From Saprospiraceae bacterium (GTDB lineage: Bacteria > Bacteroidota > Bacteroidia > Chitinophagales > Saprospiraceae), in NCBI GenBank assembly GCA_019638455.1, contig JAHBTU010000001.1, positions 511,501-575,500 on the forward strand: DNA of 64,000 nucleotides. Direction: 5' to 3'. The position numbers and the translations under genes are program-made. Below, piece by piece: positions 19,318 through 27,367 of the stretch (within the stretch, counting starts at the first letter, position 1; each line of letters opens with the position of its first letter). The notes under the pieces were generated by a model. That model had not been told where the DNA came from and did not search any database. It saw nothing but the letters and a program-made list of their open reading frames with translations.

Positions 19318-19511
19318 GCCAGCCGCTTGTAAAGTTCGCGATAGCGTTCTCTCACATAAGCGCGGGCGGCTTGGAATCTCTCCTCTTTTTCCTTCATGTA
19401 GTTGTCAATTGCCTCGTTCATCAACTCGTCCACCGAGACATTGAGGCTCTTGGCGGTTTCTTCCAAAAGCATTTTTTTCTTGTCGTCAATTTTAAATGTT
19501 ATCGAACTCAT
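19314..19511 (-). CDS. ribbon-helix-helix antitoxin
   Basis: A 65-residue protein: ITFKIDDKKKMLLEETAKSLNVSVDELMNEAI is a ribbon-helix-helix DNA-binding pattern, followed by a charged helical tail that would bind the toxin. It overlaps doc by ATGA, giving the antitoxin-first order expected. The reading frame is intact while the toxin frame is broken. Confidence 0.82.
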   Translation of the reverse strand: MSSITFKIDDKKKMLLEETAKSLNVSVDELMNEAIDNYMKEKEERFQAARAYVRERYRELYKRLA

Positions 19512-19540
19512 TGTTTTTCAATTTAAATGGTGAAACAATG

Positions 19541-19936
19541 TCATCCTAACCGGCCAGAGGAGATTTTAGGTTTCAAAAGTGTTTCAAAAAATATTTCCAG
19601 AGCAGCTGCCCAGTGCTTGTCTTTTTCATCTTTAAGGTTGAAAAAAAGAATTTTCGTGCCGGGGCTTTTTGCCAATTCTTGGATGCTCCAGTATCCATGC
19701 GCAGTCCCTTTGCCGCCGTAGTTGATATGCTCCAATGCTCTTTTTCGGGTGTTGCTAAAAGACCGACCTACTTTGACAACTTCATTTTGAGCAAACCAAA
19801 CATAGACACCGGGCTTCCAAATGTACTCCGAATTTGCCTTTTGGGCTTCCTCAACTGTCAGGTCAAAAACTACAAACTTTGAGTCGTGAGGGTGGAATTC
19901 AACCCTGAACTGGTCTATTATTTCTGGAATTTTCAT
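19541..19936 (-). CDS. GIY-YIG-like single-domain protein
   Basis: A 131-residue protein in which PGVYVWFAQNEVVKVGRS...NTRKRALEHI resembles the GIY-YIG nuclease fold: the GVY strand, the VKVGRS strand, a conserved Arg, and EIFFETLLKP with a Glu in the expected late position. No extra DNA-binding domain is present. Located between nuoH and the RHH-Doc pair, co-directional. Catalytic activity is unproven; the second canonical YIG motif is degenerate (KVG). Confidence 0.62.
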   Translation of the reverse strand: MKIPEIIDQFRVEFHPHDSKFVVFDLTVEEAQKANSEYIWKPGVYVWFAQNEVVKVGRSFSNTRKRALEHINYGGKGTAHGYWSIQELAKSPGTKILFFNLKDEKDKHWAAALEIFFETLLKPKISSGRLG

Positions 19937-19980
19937 TTGAATCCATCATTTATCATTCATAACTCATCACTTTCCACCCA

Positions 19981-21015
19981 TCACTTCCCAAACAACAACA
20001 CCCCCGCCCCGGTCAGCAACATATTCAAAATCGCCAGTGGGATGAGCGATTTCCAGCCGAGGCGCATCAGTTGGTCGTAGCGGAAACGCGGAATCGTCCA
20101 GCGAATCCACATAAACACGAAGATGAAAAAGAATGTCTTGCCGAGCATCACGATGGGCCCCATCAAGCCGCCGAGCCAGCCGGGGTCCACGCCGGGAAAG
20201 TTGTAGCCCCCAAAGTACATGGTGGCGATGACCGCGCAGGCGATGAACATATTGATGTATTCGGCAAACAGGAAAAAGCCCAATTTCATGGAGCTGTACT
20301 CGGTGTGATACCCTCCCACAAGTTCTGTCTCACATTCGGCCATGTCGAACGGAGCGCGATTGCATTCGGCGAGGCTGCACACAAAGAAAATCAGGAACCC
20401 GAGTGGCTGGTACCAGATGTTCCAGTTAAAACCCGCCTGTTGTGCGGCCATTTCTTTCAGGCTCAAAGTACCTGTCAGCATCACGACGGCGATAATGGAA
20501 AGCCCCATCGCCAGTTCGTAGGAGACCATCTGCGCCGAAGCGCGAATGGCGCCGTAGAGTGAGAATTTGTTGTTCGATGCCCAACCGCCAATCATAATGC
20601 CATAAACGCCGAGCGAGGTGAAACCGATGATGTACAGGATGCCGATATTGAGGTCAGCGACTTGCAAATCAACAGCTCCGCCAAATGCCGTGAGTTGTGT
20701 GCCCCAAGGAATCACGGCGCTTGTCATCAGCGCGACGAACATAAACGCCCCCGGCGCGAGGATGAAGAGCCATTTTTCTGCCGCGTTGGGCATGAAGTCT
20801 TCTTTGGTGAAAAACTTAGCGCCGTCCACGAGCGGCTGAAGCAAGCCCCAAGGTCCGGCGCGGTTCGGGCCGAGGCGGTCTTGGATGAAAGCGGCGACTT
20901 TGCGCTCGCCGTAAGTCGAGTAGGCCGCCACCGATAAGGTAAGGACGAACAGCACAAGGATGAGGATGGCTTTTTCAATAAAAATAGCCGATGTAAAAAG
21001 TATAATCGCTGTCAT
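19981..21015 (-). CDS. nuoH: NADH-quinone oxidoreductase subunit H
   Basis: A 344-residue membrane subunit with eight predicted spans that forms the quinone chamber entrance. Conserved segments: ERKVAAFIQDRLGPNRAGP, AECNRAPFDMAECETELVGGYHTEYSSM and FFLFAEYINM. It follows nuoG with a 124-bp gap containing a strong CAGAG-type hairpin. Confidence 0.97.
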   Translation of the reverse strand: MTAIILFTSAIFIEKAILILVLFVLTLSVAAYSTYGERKVAAFIQDRLGPNRAGPWGLLQPLVDGAKFFTKEDFMPNAAEKWLFILAPGAFMFVALMTSAVIPWGTQLTAFGGAVDLQVADLNIGILYIIGFTSLGVYGIMIGGWASNNKFSLYGAIRASAQMVSYELAMGLSIIAVVMLTGTLSLKEMAAQQAGFNWNIWYQPLGFLIFFVCSLAECNRAPFDMAECETELVGGYHTEYSSMKLGFFLFAEYINMFIACAVIATMYFGGYNFPGVDPGWLGGLMGPIVMLGKTFFFIFVFMWIRWTIPRFRYDQLMRLGWKSLIPLAILNMLLTGAGVLLFGK

Positions 21016-21046
21016 TTTCTTTCTGTTCTTTCAAATTTAGATTGGC

Positions 21047-21136
21047 TCACCGCAGAGGCGCGGAGGCGCAGAGAAGCAATTTTTTGTCATCCGCCCAATG
21101 GTGGAATTTCTCTGCGTCTCCGCGTCTCTGCGGTGA
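21047..21136. repeat. CAGAG-type palindromic repeat between nuoG and nuoH
   Basis: Two 29-nt arms (TCACCGCAGAGGCGCGGAGG... and its complement) match at 27 of 29 positions around a 32-bp spacer. It is a member of the CACAGAG-rich hairpin family seen at several nuo junctions. It could form a cruciform or an mRNA hairpin. Confidence 0.85.
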
Positions 21137-21139
21137 ATT

Positions 21140-22072
21140 TTATCGAACCGTCAACGCCTCGCCTTCATAGTGATTTTGCCCAATCACCGAATGACGGTCA
21201 ATATCGCGCGGCCCCTCAATCGTCCAGTCTGACATATTTTTCTTTTCAAAACGGCAGGTGTTGCAGATGAAATCATGTACCTCGCCGTATTTGTCCTTGC
21301 GGGCGGTGACGCGGTAAATTTCGTTGCCGTACATCCACACGACCGCTTTGCCGGAGCAAGTCGGGCAGTCGCGGTGCGCGTCCATCGGGTTGAGAAACCA
21401 CACGCGGCTTTTGAAGCGGAAGGTGCGGTCGGTCAAAGCACCAACGGGGCACACGTCAATCACGTTGCCGCTGAAGTCGTTGTCAATCGCTTTTTCGATA
21501 AATGTGCTGATTTCCGCGTGGTCGCCGCGATTGATGACGCCGTGTACGCGATTGTCGGTCAATTGATTCGCTACCATCACGCAACGATAGCACAGGATGC
21601 AGCGCGTCATGTGCAGTTTGATGTAGGGGCCGATGTCAATCTTCTCGAAAGTGCGGCGCTCGAACTCGTAGCGCGTGCTTTCCGCGCCATGCTCGAAGGC
21701 CAAATCCTGCAACGAGCACTCGCCCGCCTGGTCGCAAATCGGGCAATCGAGCGGGTGGTTGATGAGCAGGAATTCGACTACTCCTGCCCGTGCCCGCAGC
21801 ACTTCCTCGCTCGTGATGTTGGCGACTTCCATGCCGTCCATGACCGTTTGTTGGCACGAAGCCACGAGTTTGGGCATGGGGCGCGGGTCTTTTTCCGAGC
21901 CTTTCACCACTTTCACGAGGCAGGTGCGGCACTTGCCGCCGGAGCCTTTGAGCGTGGAGTAGTAGCACATGGCGGGCGGCACGATGTCGCCGCCGATTTG
22001 CCGCGCCGCGTTCAGGATGGTCGTGCCTTCTGGCACTTCGACTTCAAAGTTGTCTATTTTTACTTTGGGCAT
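21140..22072 (-). CDS. nuoG: NADH-quinone oxidoreductase subunit G, short form (Fe-S domain only)
   Basis: Only 310 residues. It contains the 2Fe-2S ferredoxin domain (KGSGGKCRTCLVKV, SCQQ), the HxxxCxxCxxxxxC N5 motif (HPLDCPICDQAGEC), CILCYRCVMV, and an end near CPTCSGKAVVW where the molybdopterin oxidoreductase-like domain would normally begin. Short NuoG proteins are usual in Bacteroidota, so this is not a truncation. It carries electrons from NuoF to NuoI. The start gives the conserved MPKVKIDNFEVEVPEG N-terminus. Confidence 0.93.
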   Translation of the reverse strand: MPKVKIDNFEVEVPEGTTILNAARQIGGDIVPPAMCYYSTLKGSGGKCRTCLVKVVKGSEKDPRPMPKLVASCQQTVMDGMEVANITSEEVLRARAGVVEFLLINHPLDCPICDQAGECSLQDLAFEHGAESTRYEFERRTFEKIDIGPYIKLHMTRCILCYRCVMVANQLTDNRVHGVINRGDHAEISTFIEKAIDNDFSGNVIDVCPVGALTDRTFRFKSRVWFLNPMDAHRDCPTCSGKAVVWMYGNEIYRVTARKDKYGEVHDFICNTCRFEKKNMSDWTIEGPRDIDRHSVIGQNHYEGEALTVR

Positions 22073-22084
22073 ATTGCGAGTAAA

Positions 22085-22240
22085 AAGAGTTTTTTAACAC
22101 AGAGAAAACAGAGGCAAAACACTGAGAACCACTGAGATAAAACTCTGTGAAACTCCGTGAAAATTCTCTTCGCACTCTGTGTTTAAAATTTTTCAAACAC
22201 AGAGGGAGCAGAGGCAAAACACAGAGTGACACGGAGTTAG
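22085..22240. repeat. pair of CAGAG-type hairpin repeats upstream of nuoG
   Basis: Alternating AACACAGAG, AAACACTGAG and complementary CTCTGTG/CACTCTGTGTTT segments make two imperfect palindromes in the 164-bp gap before nuoG. A related set lies on the other side of the GxxExxY gene. Confidence 0.75.
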
Positions 22241-22614
22241 AATCCGTTGATTACTCGTTTGACTCCGTCTTTCAGCCTCAAAACATTGAAATTTATGAGC
22301 AATCCAAGTTTGTAGTTTCCAACCCGAAGATAGGTCAGCGTTTGCGCAAGATGAAGGTCGTTGAGCGCTTCGACTGATTTCAATTCGAGCAAAAGTTGGT
22401 TTTCCACGAGCAAGTCAATTCGGTAGCCGCAATCCAGTTTTACTTCTTCATAAATGAGCGGAAGCGGTTTTTCTTTTTCCACTACCAGTCCGGTTTTTTG
22501 AATTTTATGAAACAAGCACTCCTTGTAGGCACTTTCCAAAAGTCCCGGCCCGAGGGTGCTGTGGACTTCCATCGCCAAGCCGATTACTTTGCCAGTTAGT
22601 TCGTTTTCATTCAT
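22237..22614 (-). CDS. GxxExxY protein
   Basis: A 125-residue protein with GPGLLESAYKECL (the GxxExxY signature), YRIDLLVENQLLLELKSVE and a late NFNVLRLKDGVKRV segment, placing it in the TIGR04256 GxxExxY family. The DxxVxxxxLLELK pattern recalls PD-(D/E)xK nuclease folds, but no function is established. It is bracketed on both sides by CACAGAG-type hairpins, as if gene and repeats formed one unit, and it splits nuoF from nuoG. Confidence 0.88.
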   Translation of the reverse strand: MNENELTGKVIGLAMEVHSTLGPGLLESAYKECLFHKIQKTGLVVEKEKPLPLIYEEVKLDCGYRIDLLVENQLLLELKSVEALNDLHLAQTLTYLRVGNYKLGLLINFNVLRLKDGVKRVINGF

Positions 22615-22627
22615 ACTTTTAAAATCT

Positions 22628-22722
22628 AACTCTGTGATTTTCTGTGATTTTTCCTCCTTTTCTCTGTGTTTTAATTTTTTAACACAGAGAGGCGCAGAGG
22701 TTTTTCACAGAGTGCCACAGAG
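22628..22722. repeat. CAGAG-type hairpin repeats downstream of the 22.73-kb direct repeat
   Basis: CTCTGTGTTTTAATTTTTTAACACAGAG forms a perfect short palindrome, with further CTCTGTGATTTTCTGTG and CACAGAGTGCCACAGAG segments around it. Same family as those at 21.1, 22.1 and 28.65 kb. Confidence 0.75.
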
Positions 22723-22731
22723 GTTTTTTCT

Positions 22732-22771
22732 GTTCAGGTTTCAGGGCGGTGAGTTTGTTTTTGATGTCGGT
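22732..22771. repeat. 40-bp direct repeat, left copy
   Basis: Matches 23035-23074 at 38 of 40 positions. On the minus strand this copy continues from an ATG at 22780 and reads MTLTDIKNKLTALKPEQ, which looks like the first residues of a minimal nucleotidyltransferase, cut short by the adjacent hairpin repeats. Confidence 0.8.
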
Positions 22772-22784
22772 GAGGGTCATTTTT

Positions 22785-23012
22785 CTATCGTTTAATTTTT
22801 ACGCCTGCTATGGTTTCGAGGGCTTCAATATCTTTTTCATAAATCAAATCCATCGCAGCAAAAGGGTCAGTTTCTACCGAAAGTTCTCCATCAATTAAGC
22901 CAACCTCTTGCAGCCTTTGCCTCCATTGCAAAAACTGAATGAACTGCAAGACCTCATTCTGCTGCGCTTCAGGCAGGTTGTGCAGTTCGCGGAGAATAAG
23001 TTGCTCAGTCAT
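22785..23012 (-). CDS. DUF2281-like small protein (possible antitoxin)
   Basis: A 75-residue protein with LHNLPEAQQNEVLQFIQFLQWRQRL, a helix pattern common in DUF2281-type proteins, and a C-terminal tail VETDPFAAMDLIYEKDIEAL. Such proteins often accompany PIN toxins, but no toxin is adjacent here. It lies exactly between two copies of a 40-bp direct repeat. Confidence 0.6.
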   Translation of the reverse strand: MTEQLILRELHNLPEAQQNEVLQFIQFLQWRQRLQEVGLIDGELSVETDPFAAMDLIYEKDIEALETIAGVKIKR

Positions 23013-23034
23013 GGCATGTGTTTTTTTTTTTTGA

Positions 23035-23074
23035 GTTCGGGTTTCAGGGCAGTGAGTTTGTTTTTGATGTCGGT
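23035..23074. repeat. 40-bp direct repeat, right copy
   Basis: Second copy of the 22732-22771 sequence (2 mismatches). On the minus strand it reads TDIKNKLTALKPEL without its own ATG and ends in a run of A before the DUF2281-like start. It begins 7 bp after the DUF4276 stop. Confidence 0.8.
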
Positions 23075-23081
23075 AATTAGA

Positions 23082-23726
23082 TTATAAGCCTTTCAAAAAT
23101 TCAACAAATGGTTTGAAACATTGCGGGCATCTTTCGGCCAGAAAGTCGTAATGCACACCGTCAAGTATAGCAGTAGCATCGACTACTTCTTTATACGAAG
23201 ATCCATTTTCAGCAAAAATTTTTTCAACAATTCTTTTCGGAGGTGTGTCAAAGTTCTGGTCTTCTACCGGCTCAATCCAAGAAGTTCGGAGATTCTGTAT
23301 CTTTAGGTATGCCATCATCTCGTTTTTTGCTGCTAACAATAAAACCTCCATGTCATGTTTGAAACAAAAAACTTTGAACCGATTGAGGCAATAAGTTGGG
23401 TCTTTTACATTTTTTTGTCTAAGCCTTTGCAAACATTTTTCATGCAGCCCCTTCTCTAAATCATCAAAACTCTCATGCGGGAACCCTACATTTTTAGGAT
23501 ATAAGTCAGGCATTGCCACTACCCAATGGTCAGAATTGTGTGCTATATAGTCACATGCTTTGATCGGAACTTTATTTAGAACGGAGGCTTTTTTATTTCC
23601 CGCAGGAGCTTCATGAAATGAAACATAGGTACCTGTTTTTCTTTTTTCTTCGATAAGGCTAGAAAAAAGCGATTCGAGTATTTTCTTGTCAGAAATACCT
23701 TCGACGAATATCATTATTTTTTTCAT
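23082..23726 (-). CDS. DUF4276-type TOPRIM-like protein
   Basis: A 214-residue protein beginning MKKIMIFVEGISDKKILESL; the hhhVEGxSD strand-loop is the first TOPRIM motif (catalytic Glu), and VVAMPDLYPKN gives a DxY-type second acidic motif. The family call DUF4276 rests on these plus the C-terminal layout. It overlaps the AAA ATPase gene by 4 bp (ATGA), so the two form one module. AAA plus TOPRIM pairs are common in phage defence (OLD, PARIS-type systems), but this pair is not assigned to a named system. AT-rich relative to nuo genes. Confidence 0.75.
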   Translation of the reverse strand: MKKIMIFVEGISDKKILESLFSSLIEEKRKTGTYVSFHEAPAGNKKASVLNKVPIKACDYIAHNSDHWVVAMPDLYPKNVGFPHESFDDLEKGLHEKCLQRLRQKNVKDPTYCLNRFKVFCFKHDMEVLLLAAKNEMMAYLKIQNLRTSWIEPVEDQNFDTPPKRIVEKIFAENGSSYKEVVDATAILDGVHYDFLAERCPQCFKPFVEFLKGL

Positions 23727-24889
23727 ATGGCTTGCTCGAGTTCATCGTTACGATGCATTAATTCAATTTCTTCAGCACCGAATTCAGCAAGGTTTAGCTT
23801 AAGATATTCCGAGTCAGTCGGCTTGTAAAATTTAGCTTCCCCTAATTCCTTCCTCATGATTGCAATTTTGCTAATATCGAATTGAGTCAAAAAATATGAT
23901 GAGTGAGTCGCTAATAAAACTTGGGTTCTTTCCGAGGCTTTTTCAAACATACCGGCCAAAATAGGTAACGTTCTTGGGTGGACACCTTGATCTGGTTCAT
24001 CGATGCATATCAAGGCTGGAGGGTTGGGCTGCACACACAAGGACAGCCAGCAGATTAAACGAAGAATGCCGTCTGATAAATCAGCCAAGCTCATCTCTTC
24101 TCTAAAACCTTCTTCTTCCCAAAACGCAATGACATGACCAGGAGCTCCTTTTGCTTTCACAGTTAGGTTTTTGAAACCTGGTATTATCAACCGTAGATTT
24201 CTTTCTAGGGTTTCAAATTGTCGATGATGTTCGCTGTATAAATAAAAAAGGATAGCACTTAGGTTGCCCGCATCTTCATCTAAGACAGGGTCTTGCTGAA
24301 TCGGAACGGGTTGTTTTATTTTTTCATTACGAATTCTGAAAGAACTATAAAACCGCCAACTTTCAATATACTCTCTTAGACTGTAAAGAGTTATCATAGC
24401 AGGGTTTGTTACAGTACTCAATGCTAATTGGTTAGGCCGACGTAGGTGTATTTCCTGTTGCGCTAATTTTCTACTTTTAGGGTCTCTAATTGTACCTTTC
24501 CTATCTTTAACATTCATGAATAGCAGTCCCCTATCATATCCCGGGAAGGGCAGTGTAACAACCCTTTCAAAAACTATTTTGGTATTGCCGACAGGCCCAA
24601 GCAACTCTCCCTGATATCTTAGGTGTTGCTCTAAGCCAAAATCCATTTCCAAACTCCACCAGAATTTTTCAGGAGCTCCTAAATGGAAAATTTGCTGTCC
24701 GATAGAGCCAGCAACAATTTCAGGAGGGATATCATCTTTCAAGCTGTCCCTAAGGAACTTAAGAAATTCAAAAAGACTAGTTTTGCCCGAACCATTGGCT
24801 CCAACAATCACTTCCAAACTGCCGAATTTGGCAATGAAATCCTTAAATGGTCGATATCCCCGAACTCTTATCGAATTTATTTTTGCCAC
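23723..24889 (-). CDS. AAA family ATPase (OLD/RecF-like)
   Basis: A 388-residue ABC-type ATPase. Walker A is GANGSGKTS near residue 32, the signature-like LSDGILRLICW is near 270, Walker B is PALICIDEPDQGVHP, and the H-loop is LLATHSSYFL. There is no long coiled coil, so it belongs with the AAA_21/OLD-like group rather than SMC proteins. It is coupled to a DUF4276 TOPRIM-like gene. Codon use is clearly more AT-rich than flanking nuoF, a sign of recent acquisition. Likely role: sensor/motor of a defence pair (inference). Confidence 0.85.
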   Translation of the reverse strand: MAKINSIRVRGYRPFKDFIAKFGSLEVIVGANGSGKTSLFEFLKFLRDSLKDDIPPEIVAGSIGQQIFHLGAPEKFWWSLEMDFGLEQHLRYQGELLGPVGNTKIVFERVVTLPFPGYDRGLLFMNVKDRKGTIRDPKSRKLAQQEIHLRRPNQLALSTVTNPAMITLYSLREYIESWRFYSSFRIRNEKIKQPVPIQQDPVLDEDAGNLSAILFYLYSEHHRQFETLERNLRLIIPGFKNLTVKAKGAPGHVIAFWEEEGFREEMSLADLSDGILRLICWLSLCVQPNPPALICIDEPDQGVHPRTLPILAGMFEKASERTQVLLATHSSYFLTQFDISKIAIMRKELGEAKFYKPTDSEYLKLNLAEFGAEEIELMHRNDELEQAI

Positions 24890-24942
24890 GGTTAAACTTG
24901 TTTAATGTAATTAAAATTTATTAGCAATCGCATTCTAAATCC

Positions 24943-26301
24943 TCACCCCTGTACCCCCTCCAAAAACACACCCACCTCGCTCACCAATCCGTAATTCCGC
25001 TCCATGCACAACTTCGGCTCCCTGACGTGCCACTCGAATTCCTCGCGGAAATGGCGAATCGCCGCGCTCACTGGCCAAGCCGCCGCGTCGCCGAGTGGGC
25101 AAATCGTGTTGCCCTCGATTTTTTTCGCCACGTCGGCCAGCAGGTCAATGTCGCTCATTTTGCCCTGACCGTTTTCGAGGCGCCACAGCACTTTTTCCAT
25201 CCAGCCCGTGCCTTCGCGGCAAGGCGAGCATTGGCCGCAGGACTCGTGATGGTAGAAGCGCGTGAAATTCCAAGTGTTGCGCACGATGCACTGGTCTTCA
25301 TCATAGACGATGAAGCCGCCAGAACCAAGCATGGAGCCGCTGGCAAAACCGCCGTCGGCGAGACTTTCATAGGTCATTAGGCGAGGCTCGCCCGCCGCTG
25401 TTTTGGTCACGAGCGTGTGCGGCAGGATGGGCACCGAGGAGCCGCCCGGCACACAGGCTTTGAGGCGTTTGCCGCGTTTGATGCCGCCGCACCACTCGTC
25501 GGAGTAGATGAATTCCTCGACCGAAATATTCATCTCAATTTCGTAAACGCCTGGTTTATTGATGTTTCCGCTGGCGGAAATGAGTTTCGTGCCGGTGCTT
25601 TTGCCGATGCCGATTTTGGCATATTCGTCGCCGCCGTCGTTGACGATAGGCACGACCGCCGCGATGGTTTCCACGTTGTTCACGACCGTCGGGCTTTGCC
25701 AAAGGCCCTTCACGGCGGGGAAAGGCGGCTTGATGCGCGGGTTGCCGCGTTTGCCTTCGAGGCTCTCGATGAGGGCGGTTTCTTCGCCGCAGATGTACGC
25801 GCCCGCGCCGGGGTTGACGTACAAATCGAGGTCGTAGCCGGAGCCGAGGATGTTTTTGCCGAGCCAGCCGTTGGCGTAGGCCTCGGCGATGGCTTTTTCC
25901 AAAATGAAAACAATCCACGAGTACTCGCCCCGGATATAAATATAAGAGGTGTTGGCCCCCAGCGCGTAACTCGACGTTATCATCCCCTCGATGAGCAGGT
26001 GGGGGATTTTTTCCATCAGGTAGCGGTCTTTGAAAGTGCCGGGTTCCGACTCGTCGGCGTTGCAGAGCAGGTAGCGCGGCACGCCTTCGGGTTTGGCGAG
26101 GAACGACCATTTCATGCCGGTGGGGAAGCCCGCGCCGCCGCGACCGCGCAGGCCGGATTTTTTCACTTCTTCCACCACCGCGTCGGGCGACATGGTTTTC
26201 AATGCCTTTTCCGCCGAGCGGTAACCGCCGTGTTTGCGATAGACCTCGTAGGTGTGGATGCCCTCGATGTGGGCGTGTTCGAGCAGGAGTTTACGTCCCA
26301 T
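24943..26301 (-). CDS. nuoF: NADH-quinone oxidoreductase subunit F
   Basis: A 452-residue NADH- and FMN-binding subunit of complex I. The glycine-rich NADH/FMN loops are GLRGRGGAGFPTGMKW and GAGAYICGEETALIESLEG. The N3 4Fe-4S cluster ligands are in SCGQCSPCREG and the later NTICPLGD. Full length. Flanked upstream by three accessory genes and downstream by the AAA-DUF4276 module. Confidence 0.98.
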   Translation of the reverse strand: MGRKLLLEHAHIEGIHTYEVYRKHGGYRSAEKALKTMSPDAVVEEVKKSGLRGRGGAGFPTGMKWSFLAKPEGVPRYLLCNADESEPGTFKDRYLMEKIPHLLIEGMITSSYALGANTSYIYIRGEYSWIVFILEKAIAEAYANGWLGKNILGSGYDLDLYVNPGAGAYICGEETALIESLEGKRGNPRIKPPFPAVKGLWQSPTVVNNVETIAAVVPIVNDGGDEYAKIGIGKSTGTKLISASGNINKPGVYEIEMNISVEEFIYSDEWCGGIKRGKRLKACVPGGSSVPILPHTLVTKTAAGEPRLMTYESLADGGFASGSMLGSGGFIVYDEDQCIVRNTWNFTRFYHHESCGQCSPCREGTGWMEKVLWRLENGQGKMSDIDLLADVAKKIEGNTICPLGDAAAWPVSAAIRHFREEFEWHVREPKLCMERNYGLVSEVGVFLEGVQG

Positions 26302-26328
26302 TTATTTTTTCAAAAAATTGAAAGTCAA

Positions 26329-26895
26329 TTATTTAAGCCTTTGGTATTGGCAAACAATGTCTTTGTTCATTTGGTCTTTAAAAATTGATATTGCCATTGT
26401 TTTGTCTGGATATGAAATGGCAAAGAGTTCTTTCGTCGTGGTTTTATTTAGCTTGCCATTCATGCCTTCTTCAAATCCCCTCAACGCTGTTTTAGTCATT
26501 AACTCAGAAGTACAAGAACATTTAGTATCAGTATAACTTAAATGCAAATCCGAAATGCTATGCTTCCATGTGAAAGGTGCCAAAATTGTACAGGAAATAT
26601 CTTTGGAACTTAAAAATATTTTAGTCTCACTCAAACCCGTTTGATTTGACTTTAAGTAAAGCGTCCTATGATTTAGCCATATATCGTTGGAAATCGTATC
26701 AAAGAATGTTGTCTTCCAGATTCCGACCACATCGTTTTGCGGGTCAAGTGTAACCTGTCTTAACTCTGAGTATTCATCACCTTCTTCCTTTTTTTGAGAA
26801 AGATGCCATGCATACCAAACTCCCAATAGGCCAATTAAGGCTGCTAATATTGTGTAGAAGCCTCCAATATGGGCGCTCTTAGTTTCATTCGCCAT
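26329..26895 (-). CDS. hypothetical membrane-anchored protein
   Basis: A 188-residue protein with one membrane span near residues 12-31 (FYTILAALIGLLGVWYAW) and an extracytoplasmic or cytoplasmic domain containing VVGIWKTTFFD and a SCTIL/KCSCTSE Cys cluster. No family recognised. It is noticeably AT-rich and sits between nuoF and nuoE, co-directional. Confidence 0.6.
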   Translation of the reverse strand: MANETKSAHIGGFYTILAALIGLLGVWYAWHLSQKKEEGDEYSELRQVTLDPQNDVVGIWKTTFFDTISNDIWLNHRTLYLKSNQTGLSETKIFLSSKDISCTILAPFTWKHSISDLHLSYTDTKCSCTSELMTKTALRGFEEGMNGKLNKTTTKELFAISYPDKTMAISIFKDQMNKDIVCQYQRLK

Positions 26896-26933
26896 AAGAG
26901 ATAATAGGTGTTAAAATATTTAAAGTCAGTGAT

Positions 26934-27326
26934 TTAGTCTTGCTCCTTGTCGAACTGCTCTTGAAAATCAATTTTCAAGCGTTGAGGTGTCATCACCGCG
27001 CTCTGAAAGTCTGGCGTGGGAAACACCGCGACTTTCATTTTTTCCTTTTCAAAATCGTCGAGCCATTCCATGAATTCGTACAAATCCAGCGCCTCCACCT
27101 GAAATTCCCCGAAATCGCCTTTTTCCCTGAAAATCTCTGCGAATTCGGGATTCGGAAAAACGGCCAAAACTTCCGTGTCGTCGTCATCGTCTTCCAATAA
27201 GAGCCAGCCTTCTTTGTCGGCCAAACCCCACACTTCTTCCTCTGCCGCTACGGTTTTGATAAAATATTTGTAGCGGTTTTCCGGCTTTTTCGCCAGTATT
27301 TCTTCGATTTGTTTTTGAGTCAACAT
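26934..27326 (-). CDS. DUF2750 family protein
   Basis: A 130-residue protein with RYKYFIKTVAAEEEVWGLADKEGW and VLAVFPNPEFAEIF plus FMEWLDDFE...VAVFPTPD, the pattern of DUF2750 (short acidic proteins of unknown role). The start MLTQKQIEEIL was preferred over an upstream in-frame ATG, which would add 38 basic residues and run into the next gene. Located between nuoE and nuoF. Confidence 0.75.
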   Translation of the reverse strand: MLTQKQIEEILAKKPENRYKYFIKTVAAEEEVWGLADKEGWLLLEDDDDDTEVLAVFPNPEFAEIFREKGDFGEFQVEALDLYEFMEWLDDFEKEKMKVAVFPTPDFQSAVMTPQRLKIDFQEQFDKEQD

Positions 27327-27367
27327 TAGGGTTGATAAAAGTTGATAAGGGTTTATGAGGTTGATTT

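Noticed and set aside
21140..22072. nuoG truncated by a mutation
   Set aside because: NuoG of Bacteroidota normally lacks the molybdopterin domain; the protein ends with a proper stop and all Fe-S ligands are present.
25417..26388. 323-aa plus-strand frame opposite nuoF
   Set aside because: Antisense shadow of nuoF; composition and lack of motifs show it is not a gene.
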